Below are positions 42,410-51,133 of a DNA stretch of 64,000 nucleotides, one piece after another; position 1 is the stretch's first letter; each line of letters starts with the position of its first letter. The notes below the pieces were generated by a model, which worked only from the letters and a program-made list of their open reading frames with translations, did no database searches and was not told where the DNA came from. Origin of the DNA: AR37 sp046723845. Lineage in GTDB: Bacteria > Methylomirabilota > Methylomirabilia > Rokubacteriales > CSP1-6. Where the stretch lies: NCBI GenBank assembly GCA_046723845.1, contig JBKOVG010000065.1:1-64000 (forward strand), written 5' to 3'. The translations under genes were made by a program, and so were the position numbers.

Positions 42410-42833
42410 GATCTTCCTCGCCGACAGTGCTGAGATTCGCGAAGGCCTCCTCTTTCTCCTTGGCAGTGGCTGGAACGAGGTAGGTCCACAAGCACAACCA
42501 TTCGCAATCGCAGGCCTTCTGGAAGTCGACTGGGAGGAAACCAATTCTCGTCATTCCATTGACCTCGCGTTCGAGGACGAAGATGGTGTTCCTCTCAACG
42601 TCCCGACTCCTGCCGGGGATCAAGCTCTGCGCTTGACGGCCACGTTCGAAGTGGGTCGCCCTCCAGGTAGTGCTCGAGGCAGTTCATTCAACGTCCCCTT
42701 GGCAATCCCCATTCTTCCTGTCCCCTGGACTCCAGGACACCGATACGTCGTTAGGGTTAACCTTGACGGGAACGAGGTAGACCGTTTGAGATTTTCCGTG
42801 AGGGAAGGCCAGCCACCACAAGGACAACGCTAA
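42399..42833 (+). CDS. DUF6941-like hypothetical protein
   Basis: 144 residues: an opening KIFLADSAEIREGLLFLLGSGWNEV, then PQAQPFAIAGLLEVDWEETNSRHSIDLAFEDEDG and a C-terminal GHRYVVRVNLDGNEVDRLRFSV strand pair. The layout, with a DEDG turn and the G-x-G near the start, matches the DUF6941 beta-sandwich family of unknown role. It overlaps the BrnT-like fragment by 11 nt and shares its lower G+C, so both likely arrived together. It is compact and uninterrupted, hence probably functional. Confidence 0.68.
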   Translation: MRAKIFLADSAEIREGLLFLLGSGWNEVGPQAQPFAIAGLLEVDWEETNSRHSIDLAFEDEDGVPLNVPTPAGDQALRLTATFEVGRPPGSARGSSFNVPLAIPILPVPWTPGHRYVVRVNLDGNEVDRLRFSVREGQPPQGQR

Positions 42834-42902
42834 GATCAAACTCTCGACCCTCTGATCCGACCGTCCGATCGGGATACACGCACTACACAGTAGGAGAGTG
42901 TC

Positions 42903-43679
<777 letters not shown>

Positions 43680-43680
43680 G

Positions 43681-43808
43681 CGGACCGCTGAAAAGGGCCC
43701 ATCTGCTTCGACTCAGCTCTCGTCTCGCGTCGGCCAGGGCCGCCGCTCAACCCGAACGGCGGCCGCCCTCGGGCGCCGCCTCGCATCTGGACCTTTTTGA
43801 GCGGCCCG
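43681..43808. repeat. 128-bp element with 21-bp terminal inverted repeats (MITE-like)
   Basis: The left arm CGGACCGCTGAAAAGGGCCCA (43681-43701) pairs with the right arm TGGACCTTTTTGAGCGGCCCG (43788-43808) with about four mismatches. The interior is G+C-rich and contains CCGCCGTTCGGG-type secondary hairpins (around 43740-43770). It lies immediately after an SDR stop. The arms differ from those of the element at 6137-6349, so the two belong to different families. Confidence 0.6.
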
Positions 43809-43930
43809 CTGGCCCTCGGGCCACTGCACTCGCCAAGCTCATCGGACACTGCGGTAACGGGGCGGGGCGGCTGGTCGGCGCGTGGTAGAGTCTCCTTCGC
43901 TGTTCACCCACTGTGCGAGGGGGCGCTGCC

Positions 43931-45007
43931 ATGAAGATCGTCGGCATCGACACGTTCACGCTCCGCATCCCCACCGTGAAGCCGATCGCCCTCGACCTGC
44001 CCGAGCATCGGCTGGTCGTGGCGCGTATTCACAGCGACTCTGGACCCGAGGGCTTGGGCTACACGCTGGTCTTCGGCGGCGCAGGCTCCGAGGCCGTGGA
44101 AGCGTACACCCGTCGCCTGTCGGAGCTGCTCATCGGCGAGGATCCCCTCCTGGTAGGAAGGCTGTGGGACAAGATGTACCGCGCCGATCGGGGCATCCGC
44201 CGGGTGGGCCTCGCCGGCTACGCCGTGTCCGCCCTCGACATCGGGCTGTGGGACCTCGCGGGGAAGACGGCCAACCTGCCCCTGGCCAAGCTGTGGGGCG
44301 CCACCACCGACCGCGTCGACGCCTATGGCAGCGGCGGTTGGGGATCCTACTCCCTCGACGACCTGATCGGCGAGGGCACGCGCTACAAGGCGGCGGGCTG
44401 CCGCTACTACAAGATGAAGGTCCACTCCCCCGACCCACGGGTGAATCGCCAGCGCGTGGAGGCGGTGCGCAAGGCGCTCGGAGACGGCGTGCAGATGATG
44501 GTGGACGTGAACCAGAAGCTCGACGTGCCGGCAGCCATCCGCCAGGCCGAGCTTCTCGAGGACCTGGGCCTCGTGTGGTACGAGGAGCCCGCGCTGGCCG
44601 ATGACATCGCGGCCTGCGCAGAGGTGGCGCGGGCCATCCGCATCCCCGTGGCCACCGGTGAGAACAACTACACGCGCTTCGAGTTCCGCGAGCTGATCGA
44701 GCGGCGGGCCGCGCGCTATCTCATGCCCGACGTGTGCCGGGCCAACGGCTTCACGGAGACCCTGCGCATCGGCCAGCTCGCCGCCGCCTACCAGGTCACC
44801 GTGTCCCCGCACGTCGTCCACGAGCTGTCCCTGCACGTGGCGGCCACGCTGCCCAACGCCTTCCTCGTGGAGTGGATCGACTGGGTGCCCGCCGATCTCT
44901 TCGAGGGCATGCCCAAGTGCGAGGGCGGTGCCTTCCGCATCTCGGACCGGCCCGGGCACGGCATCGGCCTCACCGCGGACGCGGAGAAGAAGTACCGGGT
45001 GAGCTGA
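43931..45007 (+). CDS. Mandelate racemase/muconate-lactonizing enzyme-family protein
   Basis: 358 residues of the enolase superfamily. The N-terminal capping domain is MKIVGIDTFTLRIPTVKPIALDLPEHR. In the barrel the Lys motif is CRYYKMKVHSPDP (KxK) near 160, metal ligands are MMVDVNQKLDVP near 193 (Asp), LVWYEEPALADD near 218 (Glu) and VATGENNYTRFEF near 243 (Glu), and the His/Asp region is VSPHVVHELSLHVAA near 295. It is most like the dehydratase/racemase branches acting on sugar acids. Start 43931 (MKIV) was preferred to GTG/ATG 43913. Confidence 0.9.
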   Translation: MKIVGIDTFTLRIPTVKPIALDLPEHRLVVARIHSDSGPEGLGYTLVFGGAGSEAVEAYTRRLSELLIGEDPLLVGRLWDKMYRADRGIRRVGLAGYAVSALDIGLWDLAGKTANLPLAKLWGATTDRVDAYGSGGWGSYSLDDLIGEGTRYKAAGCRYYKMKVHSPDPRVNRQRVEAVRKALGDGVQMMVDVNQKLDVPAAIRQAELLEDLGLVWYEEPALADDIAACAEVARAIRIPVATGENNYTRFEFRELIERRAARYLMPDVCRANGFTETLRIGQLAAAYQVTVSPHVVHELSLHVAATLPNAFLVEWIDWVPADLFEGMPKCEGGAFRISDRPGHGIGLTADAEKKYRVS

Positions 45008-45011
45008 TCCC

Positions 45012-45461
45012 GTGGCCTCGGCGATCGTCTCCGCGCTCCACGTGCTCGCCCTCGCGCTGGGTCTGTCCAGCGTCTATCTTCGGGGGCGTGCCCTCAAGGG
45101 GCGGCTCGACCGCGAGGGGCTGCGCCATCTCTTCGCCGCGGATACGGCGTGGGGCATCGCGGCCGGGCTCTGGATCGTCACGGGAGTGCTGCGCGCCTTC
45201 GGGGGGCTCGAGAAGGGCAGCCAGTTCTACCTGCAGTCCCCGCTCTTCTGGACCAAGATGGCCCTCTTCCTGGTCGTCATCGTCCTGGAGATCTGGCCCA
45301 TGATCACCTTCATCCGCTGGCGAGTCGCCCTCAAGCGCGGCCAGCTCCCCGACACGTCGCGGGCGCGAGCGCTCTACCTCGTCAACCACATCGAGATGGG
45401 CCTCGTGGTGATCATCGTCTTTGTGGCCAGCTTCATGGCCCGCGGCTTCGGGATGCGATAG
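45012..45461 (+). CDS. DUF2214-family membrane protein
   Basis: 149 residues with four predicted membrane helices: SALHVLALALGLSSVYL near 6, TAWGIAAGLWIVTGVLRAFG near 45, LFWTKMALFLVVIVLEIWPM near 78 and MGLVVIIVFVASFMARG near 128. The conserved RALKGRLDREGLRHLFAADTAWG loop identifies DUF2214. It starts with GTG 45012, 4 nt after the enolase-family stop, so the genes are co-transcribed. Function unknown. Confidence 0.82.
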   Translation: MASAIVSALHVLALALGLSSVYLRGRALKGRLDREGLRHLFAADTAWGIAAGLWIVTGVLRAFGGLEKGSQFYLQSPLFWTKMALFLVVIVLEIWPMITFIRWRVALKRGQLPDTSRARALYLVNHIEMGLVVIIVFVASFMARGFGMR

Positions 45462-45463
45462 GC

Positions 45464-45919
45464 CTAGAGGCGCAGCGCGCGCTCGATCTCGTCCAGGTGC
45501 TCGCGGCGGTGCTCGGAGCGGCGCACGCTGATCGGCCCACCCGCTGCCCGGTTCGCCTCCATCAGACCCTCGGAGAGGTGCGCCACTCGCTCATCCGCCG
45601 CCGCCGCCGCGTCGATGGCCAAGCGGGCGGCCACGCGCGGCGCGAGGGCAAGACAGTGCGGCTTTGCCGCGTCATTGACCCAGTCGACGGCGGCCTCGTC
45701 GATACCCGGAGGACGCGTCCCCCGGCCCTCGGGTCCCCAGCGGTCGAGGAGGGTGACGATCCGGTAATCCCAGAACGCCAGGTGTGCGAGCACCGCCGCC
45801 ACCGTCCAGCCCGCCTCCATGGGCGTGGACAGCTGCTGATCGGTCAGCCTGTCCACGAGAGTGCGCAGCCGCTCGAGTTGCTCCCGGTTCTCCGTCACGT
45901 AGGATCGATCTACCGCCAT
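45464..45919 (-). CDS. DinB-superfamily protein
   Basis: 151 residues predicted to be a four-helix bundle. RSYVTENREQLERLRTLVDR is the first helix, WTVAAVLAHLAFWDYRIVTLLDRWG the signature His helix near 40, and AHLSEGLMEANRAAGG with a terminal SEHRREHLDEIERAL the last. The final H-x3-H pair supplies the expected second and third metal ligands. GGGGAGGCTTTC precedes the ATG at 45919, which was preferred over 45961. Confidence 0.84.
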   Translation of the reverse strand: MAVDRSYVTENREQLERLRTLVDRLTDQQLSTPMEAGWTVAAVLAHLAFWDYRIVTLLDRWGPEGRGTRPPGIDEAAVDWVNDAAKPHCLALAPRVAARLAIDAAAAADERVAHLSEGLMEANRAAGGPISVRRSEHRREHLDEIERALRL

Positions 45920-45997
45920 GAAAGCCTCCCCTGTCTCATGAGATGCACCCGCAGTCATCAAACACCGGCCACGGGTCCGTGTGAAACGCGCCCGCGC

Positions 45998-47668
45998 TCA
46001 GGGGGACGGGGGCGACGGCTTCCCGCGAATCAGCGATTCCGGGTAACGCTCCAGCGTGTTGGCGAGGGCCCGGATGGCCGCGAGGGTCCGGTTCAGCTCG
46101 ATGAGCGTCTGGCGCAGGTCCGACTGAAGCGGCGAGTCCGAGGAGAGCACGGTGTCGGCGCTCTTGAGCGTGGTGTCCGCAGTCTTCAGCGTGGCGCCAG
46201 CGTTGTCGAGGGCGCGGCGCAGGTCGGGAACGAGGTCGGTGTCGACGCGCTTGAGGAGGACGTCGACGCCTTTGAGCGTCTCGTCGAGGGAGGCGAGGGC
46301 CTTGCGGGCATCGGCACCGATCTCCTCGATCTGCAGCTTGTCGAGCTTCTTGACGATGCCCGTCAGCGTCTCCTGGAGCTCCTCGAAGGTGCCGGGAATG
46401 GTGGGGATCTCCGGCGGGGTCTTCGCGGTGGGATCGCCCTTCACCTTGGGCGTATCGGGGAAAACGTCGAGCGCGACGTAGAGCTGCCCGGTGAGCAGGT
46501 TGCCGCTGCGGAGCTGCGCGCGCAGCCCCTTGTCGATCATCGTCTTCACCCGGCTCAGGCGCACGGCCGGCGACTCGGGAGGGGGCAGCATGCCCCCGAT
46601 GAAATGTCTGGCGAACAATCGCTGGGGGAAGAGCTTCACGAGGACAGGCATCTGGAAGGTGAACGTGGCCGGATCGATGGACACGCCGATCCGCACCACC
46701 TCGCCGATGTTCAGGCCCCGGAAGTCCACGGGAGCGCCCGGTGAGAGCCCGCGCACCGAGCCGTCAAAGAGCAGGAGATAGGTGTCCACGACTCTGTCGG
46801 GGCGCTTCAAGGCCTCCGTCCGATCGGAGTAGAGCGTGAAGACGGTGTTGACGTCGGCGGGTGGTTCGGGGGGCGCATCCGGCTCCGTCTGGAAGGCGAT
46901 GCCGCCGACCAGGATGGCCACCACTGATTCGGTCCGCACCTGCAGCCCGCTGGCGTCGACGGACACATCGATGCCACTGGCATTCCAAAAGCGCGTGTTG
47001 GGCGTGACGTACTGATCGTAGGGAGTGCGGATGAAGATGGTGAAACTGACGCCCTTGCCGTCCTTGTCGAGGGCGGTGGCCACCACCTGTCCCACCGGCA
47101 CCCGCCGGAAGTAGACCAGTGTCCCCACGTCGGTGGATCCGAGATTTTCGGCGCGCAGCACGAATTGCCGGCCTGGCTCATCACCGGTGATCATGGGCGC
47201 GATCTCGAGACCCACGTAATTGCGCCGCGTCTCCCTCGACTTGCCGATGTCGATGCCGATGTAGGCCCCGGACAGGAGGGTGCCGAGCCCCGAGACCCCG
47301 CCCGCGGTGACGCGCGGACGCACCACGAAGAAGCGAGTGTCCTCGCGGAGGAACCCTTCCGTCTCCTTGGCGAGCTCGGCGGTCACCACGATGCCCTTGC
47401 GGTCCGGGCTCAGGGTGATGGTCTTGACGAGACCGATCTCCACGTCCTTGTACTTGATCTTGGTCTTGCCCGCCTCGAGGCCCTCGGCGGTCTTGAAGGT
47501 GATGGTGATGACCGGCCCGCGCTCGAGGATGGCCCGCACGGCGAGCCAGCCGCCCACGAGCACGGCCACGATGGGCACGATCCAGATGAGCTGGGGAGTG
47601 AAGCGGCGCCGCGGTACGGCCACCGCCTCGGGCAGGTCGGGTGCACCGGGCTCGGGTCTATCGGCCAT
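45998..47668 (-). CDS. pqiB: PqiB/MlaD-type intermembrane lipid-transport protein
   Basis: 556 residues. One N-terminal transmembrane segment (LIWIVPIVAVLVGGWLAV, about 27-45) anchors three tandem MCE domains at about 50-140, 160-260 and 290-390 (each with a GLEAGKTKIKYKDVEIGLVK or GAPVDFRGLNIGEVVRIG-type core). A helical tail of about 120 residues follows (EELQETLTGIVKKLDKLQIEEIG and a repetitive TLKTADTTLKSADTVL stretch). The stacked MCE rings and C-terminal helices form a periplasmic tunnel between the membranes. The start overlaps the end of the second PqiA-like gene by 11 nt. Confidence 0.93.
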   Translation of the reverse strand: MADRPEPGAPDLPEAVAVPRRRFTPQLIWIVPIVAVLVGGWLAVRAILERGPVITITFKTAEGLEAGKTKIKYKDVEIGLVKTITLSPDRKGIVVTAELAKETEGFLREDTRFFVVRPRVTAGGVSGLGTLLSGAYIGIDIGKSRETRRNYVGLEIAPMITGDEPGRQFVLRAENLGSTDVGTLVYFRRVPVGQVVATALDKDGKGVSFTIFIRTPYDQYVTPNTRFWNASGIDVSVDASGLQVRTESVVAILVGGIAFQTEPDAPPEPPADVNTVFTLYSDRTEALKRPDRVVDTYLLLFDGSVRGLSPGAPVDFRGLNIGEVVRIGVSIDPATFTFQMPVLVKLFPQRLFARHFIGGMLPPPESPAVRLSRVKTMIDKGLRAQLRSGNLLTGQLYVALDVFPDTPKVKGDPTAKTPPEIPTIPGTFEELQETLTGIVKKLDKLQIEEIGADARKALASLDETLKGVDVLLKRVDTDLVPDLRRALDNAGATLKTADTTLKSADTVLSSDSPLQSDLRQTLIELNRTLAAIRALANTLERYPESLIRGKPSPPSP

Positions 47669-48281
47669 GCGACTCCACCGGATCCCAGATCAGACGGGGG
47701 TCGAAGCTCTCCGCCGCGAACATGGTCAGCACGACCACCGCTCCGAAGGCAATGGCCCCGGGGCCGGCCTGGATGCTCATGAGGCCTCCGAACTGGACGA
47801 GGGCGGTGAGGATGGCCGCCACGTAGATGTCGATCATGGACCAGCGGCCCACGAACTCCAGCACGCGATACAGCCGCGTCCGCTGCTCGGGGGCGAGGGT
47901 GGAGCGACGCTGCACGGACAGAAGCAGGAAGGTCATGGCGATCAGCTTGGAGAAGGGCACCGCGATGCTCGCGATGAACAGGATCATGGCCAGGGGCCAC
48001 GAGCCGTCGTTCCAGAGGTAGACGACGCCGCTCATGATCGTGTCCGTCTCCGAGCCGAAGAGCGAGCCCGAGACCATGACGGGCAGCACGTTCGCGGGCA
48101 CGATCAGGATGTAGGCCGCGATGAGGAGGGCCCAGGCGCGCGCCACGCTGTTCGGCTTGCGCGCGTGGAGCGCGGCCCCGCACCGTGCGCAGACGAGATC
48201 GTGGGACGGACCCGCGGGCCGATGCAGGAGGCCGCAGGCATGGCAGGCGAGATAGCCCAGCCGGGCCGCGCTCACGTTCAC
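47658..48281 (-). CDS. pqiA2: PqiA-family membrane protein, second half
   Basis: 207 residues starting with GTG 48281, which overlaps the previous stop (GTGA). A zinc-ribbon-like opening (LACHACGLLHRPAGPS and LVCARCGAALH, two C-x2-C pairs) precedes four hydrophobic helices: LLIAAYILIVPANVLPVMVS, PLAMILFIASIAVPFSKLIA, YVAAILTALVQFGGLMSI and AFGAVVVLTMFAAES. In Escherichia coli PqiA these two units are fused in one protein. Here they are two coupled genes feeding PqiB. Confidence 0.9.
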   Translation of the reverse strand: MNVSAARLGYLACHACGLLHRPAGPSHDLVCARCGAALHARKPNSVARAWALLIAAYILIVPANVLPVMVSGSLFGSETDTIMSGVVYLWNDGSWPLAMILFIASIAVPFSKLIAMTFLLLSVQRRSTLAPEQRTRLYRVLEFVGRWSMIDIYVAAILTALVQFGGLMSIQAGPGAIAFGAVVVLTMFAAESFDPRLIWDPVESHGR

Positions 48282-48886
48282 CGGAGCTCCTCCACCCGTT
48301 CCCACAGCTCGTGCGTGTCGAAGGAAGCGGCGGCGGCAGCCACGAGGAACATGAGGGCGCCGAACGACCACAAGGCGATGCCGGGCACGACGGAAGCCAG
48401 GTGGGCCAGCTTCGTCAAGGCGACCAGGGTGCCAAGCATGAACACCTCGACCATGCCCCAGGGACGCACCGCGTGCACGGTGCGGAACACCGCGGGCAGT
48501 CCCTTCGGCACCCACCCCAACTTGAGGGGCAGGAGCATGTAGAGGAGAGCGGCGATCTCGAGGGCGGGCATGAGGATGGTCGTGGCGAAGACGAGCCCGG
48601 CCACACTCCCCATGTCCCCGTCCCACAGTTTCTGCACGGTGCCGAAGAGGGTGGTGGAACTGTGATGCCCGGCCGCCGCCAGCCCCACGATGGGGAACGA
48701 GTTCGCGATGACGAAGAGCACGGCCGCCCCCATAGAGTATGCGAGGGTGCGGTCGAGCCCGTCGACGTTCCGTCGATACAGCACGGCACCGCAGCGAGGG
48801 CAGCGCGCCTTCCCACCCGGAGGCAACGGGATCTCGCGCTGGAGCAGGTCGCAGTCGTGGCAGGCGTGCAGATGGGGCCCCTGCAT
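48278..48886 (-). CDS. pqiA1: PqiA-family membrane protein, first half
   Basis: 202 residues. The N-terminal zinc ribbon is HACHDCDLLQ and ARCPRCGAVLYR. Four membrane helices follow: AYSMGAAVLFVIANSFPIVG, LVFATTILMPALEIAALLYM, MVEVFMLGTLVALTKLAHL and LWSFGALMFLVAAAAAS. The FPIVG and PxLE-type motifs are those of the PqiA domain. It is the promoter-proximal gene of the three-gene PqiA-PqiA-PqiB operon on the minus strand. Confidence 0.9.
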   Translation of the reverse strand: MQGPHLHACHDCDLLQREIPLPPGGKARCPRCGAVLYRRNVDGLDRTLAYSMGAAVLFVIANSFPIVGLAAAGHHSSTTLFGTVQKLWDGDMGSVAGLVFATTILMPALEIAALLYMLLPLKLGWVPKGLPAVFRTVHAVRPWGMVEVFMLGTLVALTKLAHLASVVPGIALWSFGALMFLVAAAAASFDTHELWERVEELR

Positions 48887-48952
48887 CAGGCGGACTATAG
48901 CGCGACTCGGACGGGAGGACCACAGAGATCGCGGTCCCGGGGATGGGCTTGC

Positions 48953-49774
48953 TCAGCCTCCGGAGCGACGGCGGGAGCGGACGTAGGTCAGCACGGCGCC
49001 GAAGAGGACGATGAGCGAGGCGTAGAAGACCCACACCGTCATCACCACCACCGAGCCGGCGGCGCCGTACGGCGAGCCGAGGGTGGTGTGGCCGAGATAG
49101 AGCCCGATGAAGCTCTTGCCCACGGTGAAGAGCACGGAGGTGGTGACCGCGCCTATCCACACGTCCCGCCACGCCACTGGCGCGTCCGGCAGCACCTTGA
49201 AGATGCCCGCGAAGAGGATCGTGATCACGACCAGGGACACGATCACGTTGGTGGTCTTGAGGAGAAGCGCGGGTTCGCTCAGATCGCCCAGGGCGCTCTC
49301 CCCCACCGCGGCCACCGCCGCGCTCACGAGGAGGGAGACGAGAAGAAGGAAGCCCACCCCGAGGACCATGGCGAGGGAGAGCAGCCGCTCCTTGACGAAC
49401 ACCCACAGCATGTTGGCCTGGGGGTGCCCCTCGACCTTCCAGATGCGGTTCAAGGCACTCTGCAGTTGCACGAAGACGGAGGTCGCTCCGAGGAAGAGCA
49501 CCGCGATGCCCACGATGACGGACAACCGTCCCGTGTGGGGATCGCGCGCGTGCCGCAGCACCGTCTGTACCACCTCGCTGCCCTCACTGCCCACGAGGAG
49601 ACGCATCTCGTTCACGATCTTGCCTTCCACGACCGCGCGGTCGAACACGAGACCGGCCACCGCCACTGACATGAGCACGAGGGGCGCGAGGGAGAGGAGG
49701 GTGTAGTACGACAGCGCGGCGGCCAGCTCCATGGGGCGGATGGACCAGTACTCGCGCGCGATGTCCTTCAGCAT
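48953..49774 (-). CDS. YihY/virulence-factor BrkB-family membrane protein
   Basis: 273 residues with six hydrophobic segments. It opens LKDIAREYWSIRPMELAAALSYYTLLSLAPLVL, the YihY start motif with AAALSYY-x-LLSLAPL. SVIVGIAVLFLGATSVFVQLQSALNRIW is the conserved middle motif near 105, and YGAAGSVVVMTVWVFYASLIVLFGAVLTYV the C-terminal one. Despite the old name RNase BN, these are integral membrane proteins of unknown transport function. Start 49774 was preferred over 49855 on family length. Confidence 0.92.
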   Translation of the reverse strand: MLKDIAREYWSIRPMELAAALSYYTLLSLAPLVLMSVAVAGLVFDRAVVEGKIVNEMRLLVGSEGSEVVQTVLRHARDPHTGRLSVIVGIAVLFLGATSVFVQLQSALNRIWKVEGHPQANMLWVFVKERLLSLAMVLGVGFLLLVSLLVSAAVAAVGESALGDLSEPALLLKTTNVIVSLVVITILFAGIFKVLPDAPVAWRDVWIGAVTTSVLFTVGKSFIGLYLGHTTLGSPYGAAGSVVVMTVWVFYASLIVLFGAVLTYVRSRRRSGG

Positions 49775-49829
49775 GAGAGATGGCCGGCGCGGGCGGGGCT
49801 CACGGCCGACATGGTAGCATCGGTGCCCC

Positions 49830-50285
49830 ATGGACTTTGGCATCGTCACGGCCAAAGTGGACGAGATCGGCTACATCACCCATGCCGAGAATCTCGGCTT
49901 CACCCACTGCTGGGTGACGGACAGCCAGATGATCCGTTCCAACTGCTGGGCCGTGCTCGCCCTCGCCGCGCGCGACACGCGGCGCATGCGCCTCGGCACC
50001 GGGGTGAACGTGCCGGGGCTGCGGCTCGCTCCCGTGGCGGCCAACGGCATCGCCACCATCAATCGGCTCGCCCCCGGCCGCTGCTTCATCAGCTTCGGCA
50101 CCGGTCACACCGCGATGCGGACGCTGGGGCAGCGGCCCATGCGGCTCGCGCCCTTCCGCGAGTACGTGCAGGTGGTGCGCGCGCTGGAGAAGCAGGGGCT
50201 CAAGCAGATCATGCTCTATCCGCCGCTCAACCGGCAGTACCGCGTGATCGAGGACTTCGCCGAGTCGGTCATGGCGCGGCTCTGA
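49830..50285 (+). pseudogene. LLM-class oxidoreductase with internal deletion
   Basis: 151 residues where about 330 are normal. Residues 1-117 match the N-terminus (FGIVTAKVDEIGYITHAENLG, FTHCWVTDSQMI, MRLGTGVNVPGLRLAPVAAN, RLAPGRCFISFGTGHTAMRTLG). The last part (GLKQIMLYPPLNRQYRVIEDF) matches the C-terminal end. The central 170-190 residues, including much of the cofactor-binding barrel and its insertion, are missing, and the reading frame is kept across the join near 50200. The product is unlikely to fold as a TIM barrel. Confidence 0.72.
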
Positions 50286-50287
50286 GC

Positions 50288-51133
50288 GTGCTCGAGACCA
50301 TCCAGACCCCGGAGGGCCTCTTCACCGCGGAATGCGCGGGGTCGGCCGGCGACCCGCTCGTGCTGCTCCTCCACGGCTATCCGCAGACACGGCATTCGTG
50401 GCGCGAGCAGGTGCCCGCCCTCGGCGCCGCGGGCTATCGCGCGGTGGCGCCCGATCAGCGTGGCTACTCTTCCGGCGTCCGCCCCGATCCCTCGTGGCTC
50501 GCGGCTTACGGCATCGACCGGCTCGTAGCCGACGTGCTCGACCTCGCGGCGGCGAGCGGCCACGCCACGCGACCCTTTCACCTCGTCGGGCACGACTGGG
50601 GCGGGCAGGTCGCGTGGATCACGGCTTTCCGCCATCCCGAGCGCCTCGCCTCGCTCACCGTTCTCTCGCGCCCGCACCCCGCCGCCTTCCGGCGCGCCTT
50701 CCGCGACAACGTCGACAACCAGCAATACCGCTCGCGCCATCACAAGGCCTTCCACGATCCGGCCACGGCCAGCCGCCTCCTCGAGGACGGCGGCCGCCGC
50801 CTACGACGGCAGCTCCGGGAGAGTCATGTGCCCGAGGCGGCGGTGGAGGAATACCTCTCGGTGCTCGGCGATCCGGGCGCGCTCGAGGCGGCGCTCGCGT
50901 GGTATCGTGCCGCGGGCACCCTCGCCAATATGGAGATCGGAGCGGTGACGGTCCCCACCCTCTACATCTGGGGCGAGGACGATCACAGCGTGGGGCGCGG
51001 GGCCGCGGAAGGCACGGCCCAGCACGTGTCGGGTCCCTATCGCTTCGAGGCGATCCCCGGCATCGGCCACTTCGTCTCCGACCAGATCCCCGCCGCCGTC
51101 ACTCGCCTGCTGCTGGCACACCTCTCCCGCTGA
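50288..51133 (+). CDS. Alpha/beta-hydrolase (epoxide-hydrolase/haloalkane-dehalogenase-like)
   Basis: 281 residues from GTG 50288, 3 nt after the preceding stop. The oxyanion region is LVLLLHGYPQTRHSWREQVP near 22, VAPDQRGYSSGVRP near 55, the nucleophile Asp elbow FHLVGHDWGGQVAWITAF near 100 (G-H-D-W-G-G), and the final His in AIPGIGHFVSDQIP near 260. The acid is in YIWGEDDHSVGR near 225. The Asp nucleophile places it with epoxide hydrolases rather than esterases. Confidence 0.91.
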   Translation: MLETIQTPEGLFTAECAGSAGDPLVLLLHGYPQTRHSWREQVPALGAAGYRAVAPDQRGYSSGVRPDPSWLAAYGIDRLVADVLDLAAASGHATRPFHLVGHDWGGQVAWITAFRHPERLASLTVLSRPHPAAFRRAFRDNVDNQQYRSRHHKAFHDPATASRLLEDGGRRLRRQLRESHVPEAAVEEYLSVLGDPGALEAALAWYRAAGTLANMEIGAVTVPTLYIWGEDDHSVGRGAAEGTAQHVSGPYRFEAIPGIGHFVSDQIPAAVTRLLLAHLSR

